The notes: a model not told the origin generated them from the sequence alone. DNA of 64,000 bases from CAYFIW01 sp964343265 (GCA_964343265.1 CAYFIW010000001.1:83244-147243), one strand, 5' to 3'; positions 52,122-61,830 are shown, numbered from the stretch's first letter. Program-made: numbers and translations.

Positions 52122-54083
52122 ATGAGAACTTACAAATATTCAAAGTGGGATGGGACACAGGACTTATCTAGAAGTCTTGATGAAAACTTTGGAGCTCTAG
52201 CTAAGGAAATACTTGAGGCAGGGGATGTAAATGTAGCGCTTGGGAATCTGGTTCGAGATGGGTTTCAAGCCTCTGGTGATTCAGACGCGAGTGAGATACG
52301 TCCGGTTGGAGGATTGAATGACTTATTAGCTGGATTAGAAGAAGAAAGGAAATTTCGACTTGAAAAATACAATATCGATTCGATAATTTCTGTAATTTCC
52401 AGCAATTTAGATAATGTCATAGAGTTTGAAAAAAAGGATATAGCCTATGAGATCAAGGGAACTGAAGAGGCATTCTATAACAATTTAGATTACACAACGT
52501 CGACTCTCTCAGAAAAAATCAAAGACCTGCTCGGCTACGATTTTCTTAATAACGAAACAAGTAAAAAGCTTGATCAAGTTTTAGAAACTTTGAGAAATCA
52601 GTGGGCGTTTAATTTTTTCAGGGATACTGAAGGTTTGGAAAGCCAGATTCCGGAAAATTACTCGGAAACCTCAAAATATCTGGTGAATGATACAAAACGA
52701 TTATTGTCCGAAGATTCCCAGGAAAAAGAATCTGCTTTTACCGCATTTTTGACTGCCCATGGTCATCATTTTGATAATACTGACCCTCAAACAATAGATG
52801 AACTAATTGACCTGATCAGACGGAATATAGTTGCTGCGCACACTCTAATGCAGAGCTTCAAAGAAGAATCAAGAAGTGATCTGAATTCCTTGTTCTCTAG
52901 TTTGTCCGATCTCAATACCATGAATCAACTTAATGAATTGACCGAATTAATTAATGAGATTTCTCCATTAGAAAGGAGTGTAAAAAAATACAATTTTGTT
53001 GGGTCTGATGAAGTCGACTATCAGCAAGGAATGGATTTAATGCATGCAATGATCGCAATTGACGATCTTGAAAATAAAATCCATGAAACTGTAAAAACTG
53101 GCAATATTGAGTTACTCGATACAGTAGAGATAGAAAAAATATTGGGTAAGGATGCCAGGTCTAATATCGAAGAAGTTCAACGGATGGTCGGAGCTTTACA
53201 AGAAGCGGGATTTTTGCAAAAAAACAGAGATAGGTATGAACTGGGTCCTCTTGCTGTTCGGCAAATAGCTCAGCATGCAATGGCGGAAATATTTTCGAAA
53301 ATGAATAAAGATAGACTAGGTAGCCATGATTCTTTCGTCAGTGGTGACTGGGGAGATTTGTCTGGTGCTACCTTGCCTTATGAGCCCGAAAAAACATTTG
53401 ATATAAATCTACAAAAAAGTCTTTTCAACACGGTGATTAGGCAGGGTGCTTCTGTACCTTTAAAGATGTCGTATCAAGATTTGGAAGTAAATGAAAGAGA
53501 ACATCTGACACAGGCTGCTACGGTTTTAATGCTTGATCAAAGTAGATCTATGGGCATGTTTGGAACTTATACTTCGGCAAAGAAAGTTGCCTTGGCTTTA
53601 TATTGGCTGATTAAAACAAAATTTCCAAGGGATAAATTTTTCGTGGTTGGATTTTCTGATTACGGAATGATCATCGATGATAAAGATTTGCCTGAGTCCA
53701 CGTGGAATCATTGGGTGGCGGGTACCAATATGCATCATGGGTTGATTCTTGCTAGGCAGTTATTATCGAGGCAAAATGTAGCAAATAAACAGGTATTGAT
53801 GGTAACCGATGGGGAACCGACTGCACATATGGAACGGGGACAAGCTTTTTTTAGCTACCCACCTAGTCAACAGACTCTTGATCACACTCTTCGGGAAGTA
53901 AAAAGGTGTACGAGGGAAGGTATCACTATTAATACTTTCATGTTGGAAGCTAATCTTTTTTTGATGGATTTTATTGAGCAGATGTCCAAAATAAATAACG
54001 GGAGAGCTTTCTATACTCAACCTGACCAATTAGGACGGTATGTCTTGGTTGATTATTTGAATAGTAGGAAGTCACAAATTTAA
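52122..54083 (+). CDS. von Willebrand factor A domain protein
   Basis: A 653-residue protein. The N-terminal 450 residues are acidic, helical and rich in coiled-coil-like stretches (about 75-350). The C-terminal domain is a vWA domain with the metal-ion motif LDQSRSMG (near 471-478), followed by AGTNMHHG (Thr, about 535) and VTDGEP (Asp, about 560). Such proteins often team with MoxR AAA ATPases, but none is near. There is no signal peptide. It precedes the DUF1800 gene by 154 bp on the same strand. Function unknown. Confidence 0.8.
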   Translation: MRTYKYSKWDGTQDLSRSLDENFGALAKEILEAGDVNVALGNLVRDGFQASGDSDASEIRPVGGLNDLLAGLEEERKFRLEKYNIDSIISVISSNLDNVIEFEKKDIAYEIKGTEEAFYNNLDYTTSTLSEKIKDLLGYDFLNNETSKKLDQVLETLRNQWAFNFFRDTEGLESQIPENYSETSKYLVNDTKRLLSEDSQEKESAFTAFLTAHGHHFDNTDPQTIDELIDLIRRNIVAAHTLMQSFKEESRSDLNSLFSSLSDLNTMNQLNELTELINEISPLERSVKKYNFVGSDEVDYQQGMDLMHAMIAIDDLENKIHETVKTGNIELLDTVEIEKILGKDARSNIEEVQRMVGALQEAGFLQKNRDRYELGPLAVRQIAQHAMAEIFSKMNKDRLGSHDSFVSGDWGDLSGATLPYEPEKTFDINLQKSLFNTVIRQGASVPLKMSYQDLEVNEREHLTQAATVLMLDQSRSMGMFGTYTSAKKVALALYWLIKTKFPRDKFFVVGFSDYGMIIDDKDLPESTWNHWVAGTNMHHGLILARQLLSRQNVANKQVLMVTDGEPTAHMERGQAFFSYPPSQQTLDHTLREVKRCTREGITINTFMLEANLFLMDFIEQMSKINNGRAFYTQPDQLGRYVLVDYLNSRKSQI

Positions 54084-54237
54084 TTAAAATACGCAGGGTT
54101 ATTGATAGGAATGGGAAATTTTGGCTAAAATAGCCTAGCAACGATAGAAGGTAGTTTAATAATCAATTTCAATGACAATGTATTAAAATTCATTTTGGTA
54201 TAGAAAAGATGGACAAAATAGAAGGGGGTAACTGAAC

Positions 54238-55641
54238 ATGTCAACCAGCGAGATAGCCCTTAAAGCCCACTTGCTTCGTCGGGCCGGATTCGGCGCCTCA
54301 AGAAGTGAATTAGAGAAAATCAATGAAAAAGATTACGAATCAATCGTGGAGGATTTGTTAAATCCTGATCGGTTTGAAGATCTAGATGAAGATTACATCA
54401 TGAGGTACAACCCTGATCTTTCCTACCATGATGGGAACACTAATCATGCCGGTCGATGGGTATGGAGAATGATCAATTCTAAGAGACCACTAGAGGAAAA
54501 AATGGCTCTTTTTTGGCATCATGTATTTGCTACTGCTTGGTATAAAAGTGAGCATAGCCCTTCGGTTATAAGCCAGATAGAGAGTTTTAGGAAAAATGGT
54601 TTATCAAATATAAAGAAAGTGCTTTTAGATTTATCTAAAGATCCTGCCATGAATTATTGGCTTGATAATTGTGAGAATCACGCAGATCAACCCAATGAAA
54701 ATTGGGGTAGAGAGCTGTTGGAACTGTTCTCTATGGGTGTAGGAAATTACACTGAAGATGATATTAAAAATGCTGCCCGTGCTTTTACAGGTTGGACATT
54801 TGAACAACCTTTGCCGTTATATCCTTACGGTCATTATGAATCCGCCTTTATTTATGATGAGAATGATCACGATGATAGTGAAAAGACCTTTTTGGGTAAG
54901 ACGGGTAAATTTAATGGCGAAGATATTATCGATATAATCTGTGAACAGCGAGCGACAGCGAAATTTATTTGCCGACATATATATACCTTCTTTGTAGAAG
55001 ATGAGACTCAAGTTCATACTTGGAGTATTGAACCCCCAAGAAATCCTGATGCTATAGAAGCAATGATGGACGTCTTCATGAAGTCTGAAGGAGATATTAA
55101 GTCTGTTCTACGCTTTGTGTTCAATTCTGACTTCTTCAAGGAAGCTCGATTTAAGAGGGTTAAGACACCATCGGAATTGGTGGCAGGGACTTTGAAATTG
55201 ACCGGGACGTATGGTGTAATGCCTGAGACTGGAGAAGAAGTTGCCAAACTTTATGGAGCTGCCTCAGTTATGGGTCAGGCTCTTATGAATCCCCCAACCG
55301 TTGAGGGATGGCATACTGGTGCAGAGTGGATCGACGGAGGGACTCTTAACGAAAGGATAAATTTCGCAGTCAATCAATTTAATGACGTTAATACGCCAGG
55401 ATTTCAAGACATGTTAATACGACTTGGTGACTCTGTTAAGTCAGGTGATCTACTTGGGAAATGTTTGGACTTAGTAGGTCTGTTAGAGGTTGGGGACGAG
55501 ACACAGAAGGCATTGGGGAGATATTCTGATGCTGTTGGAGATCTAGATTTGAGTTCAGATCAGGCAAGAACTGAAAATGCTGAAAAAGTCGCTCGAATGA
55601 TACAACTTATAGTTTCCACTAGAGAGTATCAATTCGCATAA
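54238..55641 (+). CDS. DUF1800 protein
   Basis: A 467-residue protein of the DUF1800 family. HLLRRAGFGASRSELEKI at the start, the WHHVFATAWYKSEHSP segment, NWGRELLELFSMG, TEDDIKNAARAFTGW and NPPTVEGWHTGAEWI are family landmarks. The catalytic or binding role of the family is unknown. Most members have a signal peptide; this one has none and starts directly with the family N-terminus. A strong GGGGG site precedes the ATG. It is the first of a DUF1800-DUF1501-NHL operon (51 bp to the next gene). Confidence 0.9.
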   Translation: MSTSEIALKAHLLRRAGFGASRSELEKINEKDYESIVEDLLNPDRFEDLDEDYIMRYNPDLSYHDGNTNHAGRWVWRMINSKRPLEEKMALFWHHVFATAWYKSEHSPSVISQIESFRKNGLSNIKKVLLDLSKDPAMNYWLDNCENHADQPNENWGRELLELFSMGVGNYTEDDIKNAARAFTGWTFEQPLPLYPYGHYESAFIYDENDHDDSEKTFLGKTGKFNGEDIIDIICEQRATAKFICRHIYTFFVEDETQVHTWSIEPPRNPDAIEAMMDVFMKSEGDIKSVLRFVFNSDFFKEARFKRVKTPSELVAGTLKLTGTYGVMPETGEEVAKLYGAASVMGQALMNPPTVEGWHTGAEWIDGGTLNERINFAVNQFNDVNTPGFQDMLIRLGDSVKSGDLLGKCLDLVGLLEVGDETQKALGRYSDAVGDLDLSSDQARTENAEKVARMIQLIVSTREYQFA

Positions 55642-55692
55642 ATGTTGAACCGAATATAAGGAAGTAAAAGGACCACGAGAGAAGGTAAAAAA

Positions 55693-56835
55693 ATGTCAAC
55701 ACAGATAAAGAAAGATCCGGTTTTTGTAGTTGTTCAGCTTAGTGGCGGAAATGACTTTATGAACGCTGTAATTCCGTATACTAACCCTGTTTACTATGAC
55801 AATAGAAAGCTTTTAAATGTCCCACAGGATGAAATACTTCCTTTAGACAATACATTAGGATGGCATCCTGAGCTGGCTCCTATGAAGGAATTGTACGACA
55901 AAGGAATGGTGGGAATTGTTCAAGGTATAGGATATCCAGATTCGAATCGTAGTCACTTTAGAGGGATGGATATATGGCATACCTGCACACCAGATGAGGT
56001 TTCGACTGTAGGTTGGCTAGGAACTACTATTGAGCACTTAGATCCGAGTGGTTCTAACCCTCTAACTGGAGTTAATTTTGGTGTTGGGTTACCACGTGCC
56101 ATGACTAAAGCTGGTGTACCTGTAACGAGTGTTTCAAATCTCGATAACTATGGACTTCTGACTGGTATAGCCGCTGAGCAGCAGCGTGACCAGGCATTAC
56201 AAATCTTCAAAGATATGTATGGACAGGCTATAGGGACCGGGCCTGTTATGGAATATCTATCTCGCACGGGTACGGATGTGCTTACTGGGGCAGATATGAT
56301 CAATGTTGCCCCCCAGCAATATCAATCTTCCATCGAATATGCCGATAGTCCAATTGCCAAATCTCTGAGAGATGTGGCTCGTGTGCATACGGCAAATCTC
56401 GGTACTCGTATTTTTTATACTTCTCAGGGAGGCTATGACACCCATGCCAATCAGGCGCCTGCTCAACCAGGACTGTTTAGAGATTTGGCAAGGGCGGTTA
56501 ATGATTTTTTTGCTGACCTAGAAGAACACGACGCTGATGATAATGTTGTGATGTTGATTTTCTCCGAATTTGGCAGAAGAATATATGACAATGGTTCAGG
56601 AACTGATCACGGGTCAGGTGGTGGAGCTTACATTATTGGTAAACCTATTGCCGGGGGACTCTACTCTGAATACCCATCGTTGGAAAGAGATCGATGGGCG
56701 AAGGGTGAGGATATGGAACACACCATAGACTACAGAGGTATTTATTCCACTGTTCTTGAGCAATGGTTGGGTATTGAGGCGTCTCCCATTGTATTTGGTA
56801 ATTACGAGCAGATTAATCCGTTTAGACATAATTAG
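55693..56835 (+). CDS. DUF1501 protein
   Basis: A 380-residue protein of the DUF1501 family, related by fold to the alkaline-phosphatase/sulfatase superfamily. VFVVVQLSGGNDFMNAVIP is the N-terminal landmark, SNRSHFRGMDIWHT and TSQGGYDTHANQ come next, and FSEFGRRIYDNGSGTDHGSG closes the set. DUF1501 proteins normally carry a twin-arginine signal; here the protein begins without one. It follows the DUF1800 gene and precedes the NHL gene by 16 bp. Molecular role unknown. Confidence 0.9.
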   Translation: MSTQIKKDPVFVVVQLSGGNDFMNAVIPYTNPVYYDNRKLLNVPQDEILPLDNTLGWHPELAPMKELYDKGMVGIVQGIGYPDSNRSHFRGMDIWHTCTPDEVSTVGWLGTTIEHLDPSGSNPLTGVNFGVGLPRAMTKAGVPVTSVSNLDNYGLLTGIAAEQQRDQALQIFKDMYGQAIGTGPVMEYLSRTGTDVLTGADMINVAPQQYQSSIEYADSPIAKSLRDVARVHTANLGTRIFYTSQGGYDTHANQAPAQPGLFRDLARAVNDFFADLEEHDADDNVVMLIFSEFGRRIYDNGSGTDHGSGGGAYIIGKPIAGGLYSEYPSLERDRWAKGEDMEHTIDYRGIYSTVLEQWLGIEASPIVFGNYEQINPFRHN

Positions 56836-56851
56836 ATAGGGAGAAATCGTC

Positions 56852-57847
56852 ATGACATTTCCACATGAACTATTAAGGTCAGGATTCCCATATCATCTAA
56901 CTTTGGGACAACGTAGAGTCACTACTAACCCGATGGATATTGGTTTCGGTAAGGAAAGAATCTACGTTTTGACCAGGAGTGGTCTTGGAAATGGGGTGAG
57001 GGTTATAGATTGGGAGGATGAAAACCACGGAATTTTTGGTGAGGGTCTATTCAGCTGGCCTTCAGGTTTGTTAGTCGATGATGATGAAAATCTTTATGTG
57101 AGTGACGAGGCCAAGCATCAAGTAGTCATCATGGATAAAGATGGTAATCACATTGATTCATGGGGAGAACAAGGTTCAGATGATGGCCAACTGAATCGAC
57201 CTTCGGGTATGACGTTTGATAATAATGGCAACATTTTGCTGTCCGATACTATGAATAACAGGGTTCAAAGATTTTCCAAGAGTGGTGAGTTTCTTCAGTC
57301 GTTTGGGGAACAAGGTACTCAAGAAGGCCAATTCAATATGCCCTGGGGGCTCACGGTAGATAATGATGGGGATATATACGTAGCTGATTGGAAGAATGAT
57401 CGAATCCAAAAATTTACAGAGAATGGAATTTTTGTATCCTCTTTAGGATCATCCGGTAGTGAAAAAGGTCAACTTCTAAGGCCAACCTCGGTCGATGTGG
57501 ATAGCCACGGTGATATATATGTGGCTGATTGGCAGAATGATAGAGTTCAACTGTTCAATAAAGATTTCAAGTATATACAGAGTTTTCATGGAAATGCTTC
57601 TCTGTCAGCTTCTGGTAAGAAGTATATTCTCGCAAACCAGGTAACTTTAAGACTTAGGGCGATGGGTGACTTTGAAAAAACCCAGAGACTGAATGCGCCT
57701 CTTATGGTAAGAGTTGATGATCAGTTTAGACTTTTCATATTGGACTTTGCGAATCACAGAATACAAATCTATAAGAAAGACGCAGTAGAACTCTCTGAGC
57801 AAGAGATAGCGCCAGAAATGAGGAATCCAATACTTCTGACGACTTAA
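56852..57847 (+). CDS. NHL-repeat beta-propeller protein
   Basis: A 331-residue protein made of NHL-type repeats (for example PSGMTFDNNGNILLSDTMNN, PWGLTVDNDGDIYVADWKND, PTSVDVDSHGDIYVADWQND), about six blades. No signal peptide or membrane segment. NHL propellers usually bind proteins or RNA or, in lyase families, carry an active site. The ATG is preceded by AGGGAG. Third gene of the DUF1800-DUF1501 operon; a role as binding partner for those proteins is a plausible guess. Confidence 0.9.
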   Translation: MTFPHELLRSGFPYHLTLGQRRVTTNPMDIGFGKERIYVLTRSGLGNGVRVIDWEDENHGIFGEGLFSWPSGLLVDDDENLYVSDEAKHQVVIMDKDGNHIDSWGEQGSDDGQLNRPSGMTFDNNGNILLSDTMNNRVQRFSKSGEFLQSFGEQGTQEGQFNMPWGLTVDNDGDIYVADWKNDRIQKFTENGIFVSSLGSSGSEKGQLLRPTSVDVDSHGDIYVADWQNDRVQLFNKDFKYIQSFHGNASLSASGKKYILANQVTLRLRAMGDFEKTQRLNAPLMVRVDDQFRLFILDFANHRIQIYKKDAVELSEQEIAPEMRNPILLTT

Positions 57848-57862
57848 TGGTTCGTTTTTAGC

Positions 57863-58234
57863 TTAGATATCTATGTCGGTTTTATGTCTGCGACTTAGTA
57901 AGTAGCGTGCGTAATCTAATAAAGCATCCCATTCGCTTTCAGTAAACTCTGCTAGGTTATTTAATTCGCTTATGTGTGGGTTCTCGTTTGAATCGATGTC
58001 AGTGTATCCTGCCAGGTAAGCTAGATGGCTATATGACAATTTGAGGGTGTGAGATATTTTTCGCAATGTTTTAGTGTTTGGTTGAATTCGGCCACTTTCG
58101 AGATGTGAAGTATATGCTGGACTCATATCAATTTTGTTTGATAATTGTCTCTGAGATATGCCTATGGCGATTCTAGCCAATCTAACTGTATCTGCTAACT
58201 TTGTGTAATTGTGTTGGATATTTTTATCTGACAT
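57863..58234 (-). CDS. XRE/Cro-CI family transcriptional regulator
   Basis: A 123-residue DNA-binding protein. The HTH lies at about 17-72: ARIAIGISQRQLSNKIDMS, AYTSHLESGRIQPNTKTL, with the recognition helix around AYTSHLESG. The C-terminal 40 residues (NLAEFTESEWDALLDYARY) are helical and may dimerise. It is transcribed toward the propeller gene, with an inverted repeat about 60 bp upstream that could be its own operator. Target genes are unknown. Confidence 0.9.
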   Translation of the reverse strand: MSDKNIQHNYTKLADTVRLARIAIGISQRQLSNKIDMSPAYTSHLESGRIQPNTKTLRKISHTLKLSYSHLAYLAGYTDIDSNENPHISELNNLAEFTESEWDALLDYARYLLSRRHKTDIDI

Positions 58235-58295
58235 CTCTAGTTTAGTTAAATAAGGTCTTATGTAGTTTCGCCAATTTTACAATATGCAGAAATTA

Positions 58296-58325
58296 TGTTC
58301 TGAAACCTATTGTTATTTTAGAACA
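58296..58325. promoter_or_regulatory. candidate operator upstream of the XRE gene
   Basis: TGTTCT (58296-58301) and AGAACA (58320-58325) are perfect inverted arms separated by 18 bp, about 60 bp ahead of the XRE start. A palindrome AACTATAGTT (58335-58344) follows. Both look like sites for dimeric regulators; binding is unproven. Confidence 0.4.
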
Positions 58326-58355
58326 GACGTACTAAACTATAGTTACAGTTGAATA

Positions 58356-58382
58356 GCCGCTCCTTAGGCAAGGATAAGTGGC
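58356..58382. other. hairpin element in intergenic region
   Basis: GCCGCT (58356-58361) pairs with AGTGGC (58377-58382) and CCTT (58362-58365) pairs with AAGG (58370-58373) around AGGC, with a 3-nt bulge ATA. It may be a structured RNA. Read on the minus strand it contains CCTTGCCTAAGGAGCG, which resembles the sequence just before the HTH gene at 63290. Confidence 0.5.
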
Positions 58383-58391
58383 AGAGGGAAC

Positions 58392-58427
58392 AAACCCTGG
58401 GATTGCTTGAAGTAAGACCCGGGGTTT
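58392..58427. terminator. candidate rho-independent terminator
   Basis: AAACCCTGGG (58392-58401) pairs with CCCGGGGTTT (58418-58427), ten pairs including one G-T, with a T-rich tract on either side. It lies just past the stop of the minus-strand enolase-superfamily gene at 58441, so it would end that transcript; it can also act on the plus strand. Confidence 0.55.
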
Positions 58428-58440
58428 TGTTTATCTGAAA

Positions 58441-59523
58441 TTATTGTTTGGAAAGCTGTCTTACCATGTCCATATCGAGTTCTATTCCGAGCCCGGGGCC
58501 ATCTGGTATCGACATCATGCCTTCACTAATTTGTAATGGTTCCAATAATATTGGGGTACTGTCCCGGATAGAAATTGTCTCAATATTATATTCCTGTTTG
58601 TATGGTACTCCGGGGGTTGCTGCTACAAAATGTGCGTGTGCCACGGTGCTGATGGTGGGTTGGGTATTGTGGCATGTAATTGGAATTCCCATAGACTCAG
58701 CCATATTTGCTATTTTAATCATGGTAGTGAATCCTGGTGTTTTAACTATGTCAGGCTGAATAATATCTACCTTCCCTTTGATTATAAGATCTCTGTATTC
58801 AAATATGCTGTAAACCATTTCACCTGAGGCAATAGGTATCGTTAATGCATCTGAGACTTTTGCGAGTCCCTCTAGGTCGTAATGTGGCCTTGGTTCCTCA
58901 TAATGAAAGACACCGAGGTCTTCAAGTTTCCTACCGATCTCTATCCCATGATGGACTGAAAAAGCTCCGTTCACATCAACTAAAATTTCTACATCATCTC
59001 CTACTGCATTTCTAACTTCAGATACTGTTTCTACAGTCTGATCAGATGGGTCATCAATTTTTCCTGGCAGAGCGCTATGAAGTTTGTAAGCACTATAGCC
59101 TTCTTCAACGAGAGAGTAAGCTCGGTTCGCTTCCTCTAGAGGTGACAAATCCCTTTTCATAGAACTTGCATATACTGGCATTTTATCCCTGACCTTGCCC
59201 CCTAAAAGGTCGTAAATCGGTAGTTCTTGAGATTTGCCTTTAATGTCCCATAGAGCTATGTCTAATCCTGCAATCGCTATCCAGACGCTGCCCCCTATTT
59301 CTAAGGCATTTCCTGCAATTGCCATATCACGAAATCTAGATTCGGTCTTTCTGGGATCTTTTCCTAAAAGAGCAGGTGTAAGTATGTCATCTATCATTGT
59401 CTTGGTTACTGATGGTTGACGTCGAAAGCATTCTCCTATTCCAGTTATGCCCTCGTCAGTGTGTACAAGTACAAATGGAAAAGAATTTTCTAACACTAAA
59501 CATTCGATAGAAGTTATTTTCAT
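58441..59523 (-). CDS. enolase-superfamily enzyme (mandelate racemase/muconate lactonizing type)
   Basis: A 360-residue barrel enzyme. The residues that should match the MR motif are YKLHS (Lys147, His149 in place of the usual Lys-x-Lys), VDVNG (Asp183), YEEP (Glu209), SGE (Glu235), QPD (Asp258) and ITCHNT (His285). The metal ligands are intact, so it should be an active enzyme acting on a carboxylate, but the KxH variant indicates a different substrate or reaction from the first copy. It lies 21 bp downstream of the fused CoA-transferase gene. Confidence 0.85.
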   Translation of the reverse strand: MKITSIECLVLENSFPFVLVHTDEGITGIGECFRRQPSVTKTMIDDILTPALLGKDPRKTESRFRDMAIAGNALEIGGSVWIAIAGLDIALWDIKGKSQELPIYDLLGGKVRDKMPVYASSMKRDLSPLEEANRAYSLVEEGYSAYKLHSALPGKIDDPSDQTVETVSEVRNAVGDDVEILVDVNGAFSVHHGIEIGRKLEDLGVFHYEEPRPHYDLEGLAKVSDALTIPIASGEMVYSIFEYRDLIIKGKVDIIQPDIVKTPGFTTMIKIANMAESMGIPITCHNTQPTISTVAHAHFVAATPGVPYKQEYNIETISIRDSTPILLEPLQISEGMMSIPDGPGLGIELDMDMVRQLSKQ

Positions 59524-59544
59524 TTTGTTGTCCTATATGTGTAT

Positions 59545-61830
59545 CTACCCAACAATAGACCGAGTATGAAGGTCTAAGATTTGGTTAGAAGTCTTTCCAA
59601 GTGACATGAGAATTTCGTCCGTGTGTTCTCCATGATTAGGTGCTGGCAATTCCAGTTTTCCTGGTGTACGGGAAAATTGGAATGGAAGTCCAAGTATGGA
59701 GATTTCCCCCAAATCGAAAGCAACAGTCTCAGCGAGTAAACCTAGTATTTTTGCTTGAGGGTCGTTGTGGACTGACTGAATTGATAGATTCGGTGAACAT
59801 TTGATACCTGCAGATCTAAGGAGATCTATGCATTCGTTCACTGTCCTGCTGACAAAGAAAGGTTCGATCTCATTATTTAGAAAGCGGTCAGAGGCTCTCC
59901 TCTTAGTAATTTCACCAAATTTCTTAAGTTCTTTTTTATTAATAACATCGCATAATTTATTCCAGTCTCCAAGTTGAATACAAGACAAGAAAATCCACCC
60001 ATCCTTAGCCTGATATAGCCTATAATCCACTGTTTGCCCTAATTTATCCAGCCTCGGAGTTTCGATTTTTCCTTCATAGTCAAAATATTCAAAAGCTTGG
60101 TATGCAAAAGCTGAATTCACAAGAGATATTTCAATTCGCTGTCCTTCTCCTGTTTTTGAACGGTGATATAAAGCAGAGACCATTCCAAACGCCGAAAGTA
60201 GGGCGGATGAATAGTCAGAAGCTGCTACTCTTAAAAATACAGGCGAATCATTACCTCCCTGGTCACGCATTGCTCCACTTTGTGCTTGGATCAGTGGGTC
60301 AAATGCGGGTAGGCTACTGGATGGTCCGGAAGATCCATACCCGGTAACAGTCGAATATATTATTTGTGGATTGACCTTTTTCAGGTGTTCATAGTCAACT
60401 TTTAAACGTTTGGTTATTCCTCCTCTAAAGTTTTCAGCAACGATGTCTGACTCTCTTACCAGTTGATGAAAAATGTCTAGGCCTTCCGGCTCTTTTAGAT
60501 TTAGAATCATTCCCCTTTTACCTTGATTCCAACTTTGGAATCCGGTTGAGTTTTGCCTAAATCCATCTCCGGCGAAAGATTCGATTTTCAAGACATCGGC
60601 CCCAAGATCAGAAAGAAGAGTTGTTCCGAACGAGCCTGCGATGTAGCCTGTGAGGTCTAATACTTTAATACCTTCCAAGGGGTGGGTTTTGGATGTGCCT
60701 TTCGGTAATGATACGGATTGCAACGATTTTTTAATTTCTTCGTTGTGCTTTCCAATAGTTGGGGCAGGACCGCAAACTTCAGCAGGTGACTTTGACATGA
60801 ATATTGGAGGTCCTGGCTGAATAGTTGGACCTAGAACCGGATCTTCTATTTCCAGCAATACTTTGTTGTACTCAACCTGAGGATGACTTTTAAACCATTC
60901 TCTGGTTTCTGCGGGTCCACAGGGAATATCATTTTCATTCAGGAATTTGAGCCAATGATCTCTTGTGTTTGAGGCAAATATTGGTTCCAACACTTCCGAT
61001 AATAAGTGCCAATTTTCGGCTGCTATGCCCCAAGGTGCTGCAGAAAATCTGTCGTCTTCTAGAAAATGGAATATTTCCATAGCGATGCATAATTTATTCC
61101 AAAAGACATCGTTTCCACACGCCATGAATATCCAGCCGTCACTGCATTCATATAATCGATAAGTTGGTAAACCTCCCGACGCGCTGGCAGGTCTTTTTCT
61201 CGGCGTAGGTAAATTTTCACCAGTGATGAAAGAGGTAGACTGAATTGCAGCGGACCCGGAGTACAAAGGGACGACTACTTTTTGACCTAAACCACTTTGT
61301 TCTCGTTCCAGAATGGCAGCAGCAATTGCAAGGCAAGCAGTAAATGCCGTTCCATATGAAACTAAGGGTAATCTGACAAATATCGGTGTTCCTGTTTCTC
61401 CTCCTTGCCCTTCATGTATGCCCGTGAAAGCGGCAACTGTTCCATCATCACCTGGAATATCTGACATAGGGCCAGAGTCACCATATGGTGGTATCGAGCA
61501 ATAGATTAAGGATTTATTAATATTAGAAATACTGTCATAGTCCAGGAAGGCTGCTTTTGCTTCTTTGGCAAGCCATGTATGTATTAATAAATCAGAGGAT
61601 TTAACAAGTTCCCTTAAAAACTTTGATCCTTCTTCAGATATTAGCTCTAAGGTTATGGATTTCTTACCCCTGTTGAATAGGCGATCTTCTGGATCAACGG
61701 CTACCTTGTCTTCCAAATGGTCAACACGTATGACTTCTGCGCCCATATCCGACATAATCATCGACGCATATTTGCCGGATTTATCTCGACTAAAATCTAG
61801 TATTCTCAAACCCGTAAATGGACCTGTCAA
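59545..61830 (-). CDS. fused tandem CaiB/BaiF family III CoA-transferase
   Basis: A 761-residue protein with two complete family III domains (about 1-370 and 385-761), where a standalone protein has about 400 residues. Both carry the RILDFSRDK- and KVLDLTGYI-type start and the IGKHNEEI or HTDEIL end. The catalytic Asp is at 539 in the second domain (AASDYSS), while the first reads LVSYGTAF with no Asp there. So the first half may be structural or a partner in an intramolecular dimer, as these enzymes are interlocked dimers. It leads a minus-strand pair with the enolase-superfamily gene. Confidence 0.88.
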   Translation of the reverse strand: MTGPFTGLRILDFSRDKSGKYASMIMSDMGAEVIRVDHLEDKVAVDPEDRLFNRGKKSITLELISEEGSKFLRELVKSSDLLIHTWLAKEAKAAFLDYDSISNINKSLIYCSIPPYGDSGPMSDIPGDDGTVAAFTGIHEGQGGETGTPIFVRLPLVSYGTAFTACLAIAAAILEREQSGLGQKVVVPLYSGSAAIQSTSFITGENLPTPRKRPASASGGLPTYRLYECSDGWIFMACGNDVFWNKLCIAMEIFHFLEDDRFSAAPWGIAAENWHLLSEVLEPIFASNTRDHWLKFLNENDIPCGPAETREWFKSHPQVEYNKVLLEIEDPVLGPTIQPGPPIFMSKSPAEVCGPAPTIGKHNEEIKKSLQSVSLPKGTSKTHPLEGIKVLDLTGYIAGSFGTTLLSDLGADVLKIESFAGDGFRQNSTGFQSWNQGKRGMILNLKEPEGLDIFHQLVRESDIVAENFRGGITKRLKVDYEHLKKVNPQIIYSTVTGYGSSGPSSSLPAFDPLIQAQSGAMRDQGGNDSPVFLRVAASDYSSALLSAFGMVSALYHRSKTGEGQRIEISLVNSAFAYQAFEYFDYEGKIETPRLDKLGQTVDYRLYQAKDGWIFLSCIQLGDWNKLCDVINKKELKKFGEITKRRASDRFLNNEIEPFFVSRTVNECIDLLRSAGIKCSPNLSIQSVHNDPQAKILGLLAETVAFDLGEISILGLPFQFSRTPGKLELPAPNHGEHTDEILMSLGKTSNQILDLHTRSIVG

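Noticed and set aside
54120..54140. GGCT/AGCC short stem after the vWA gene as a terminator
   Set aside because: Only four pairs and no T-run.
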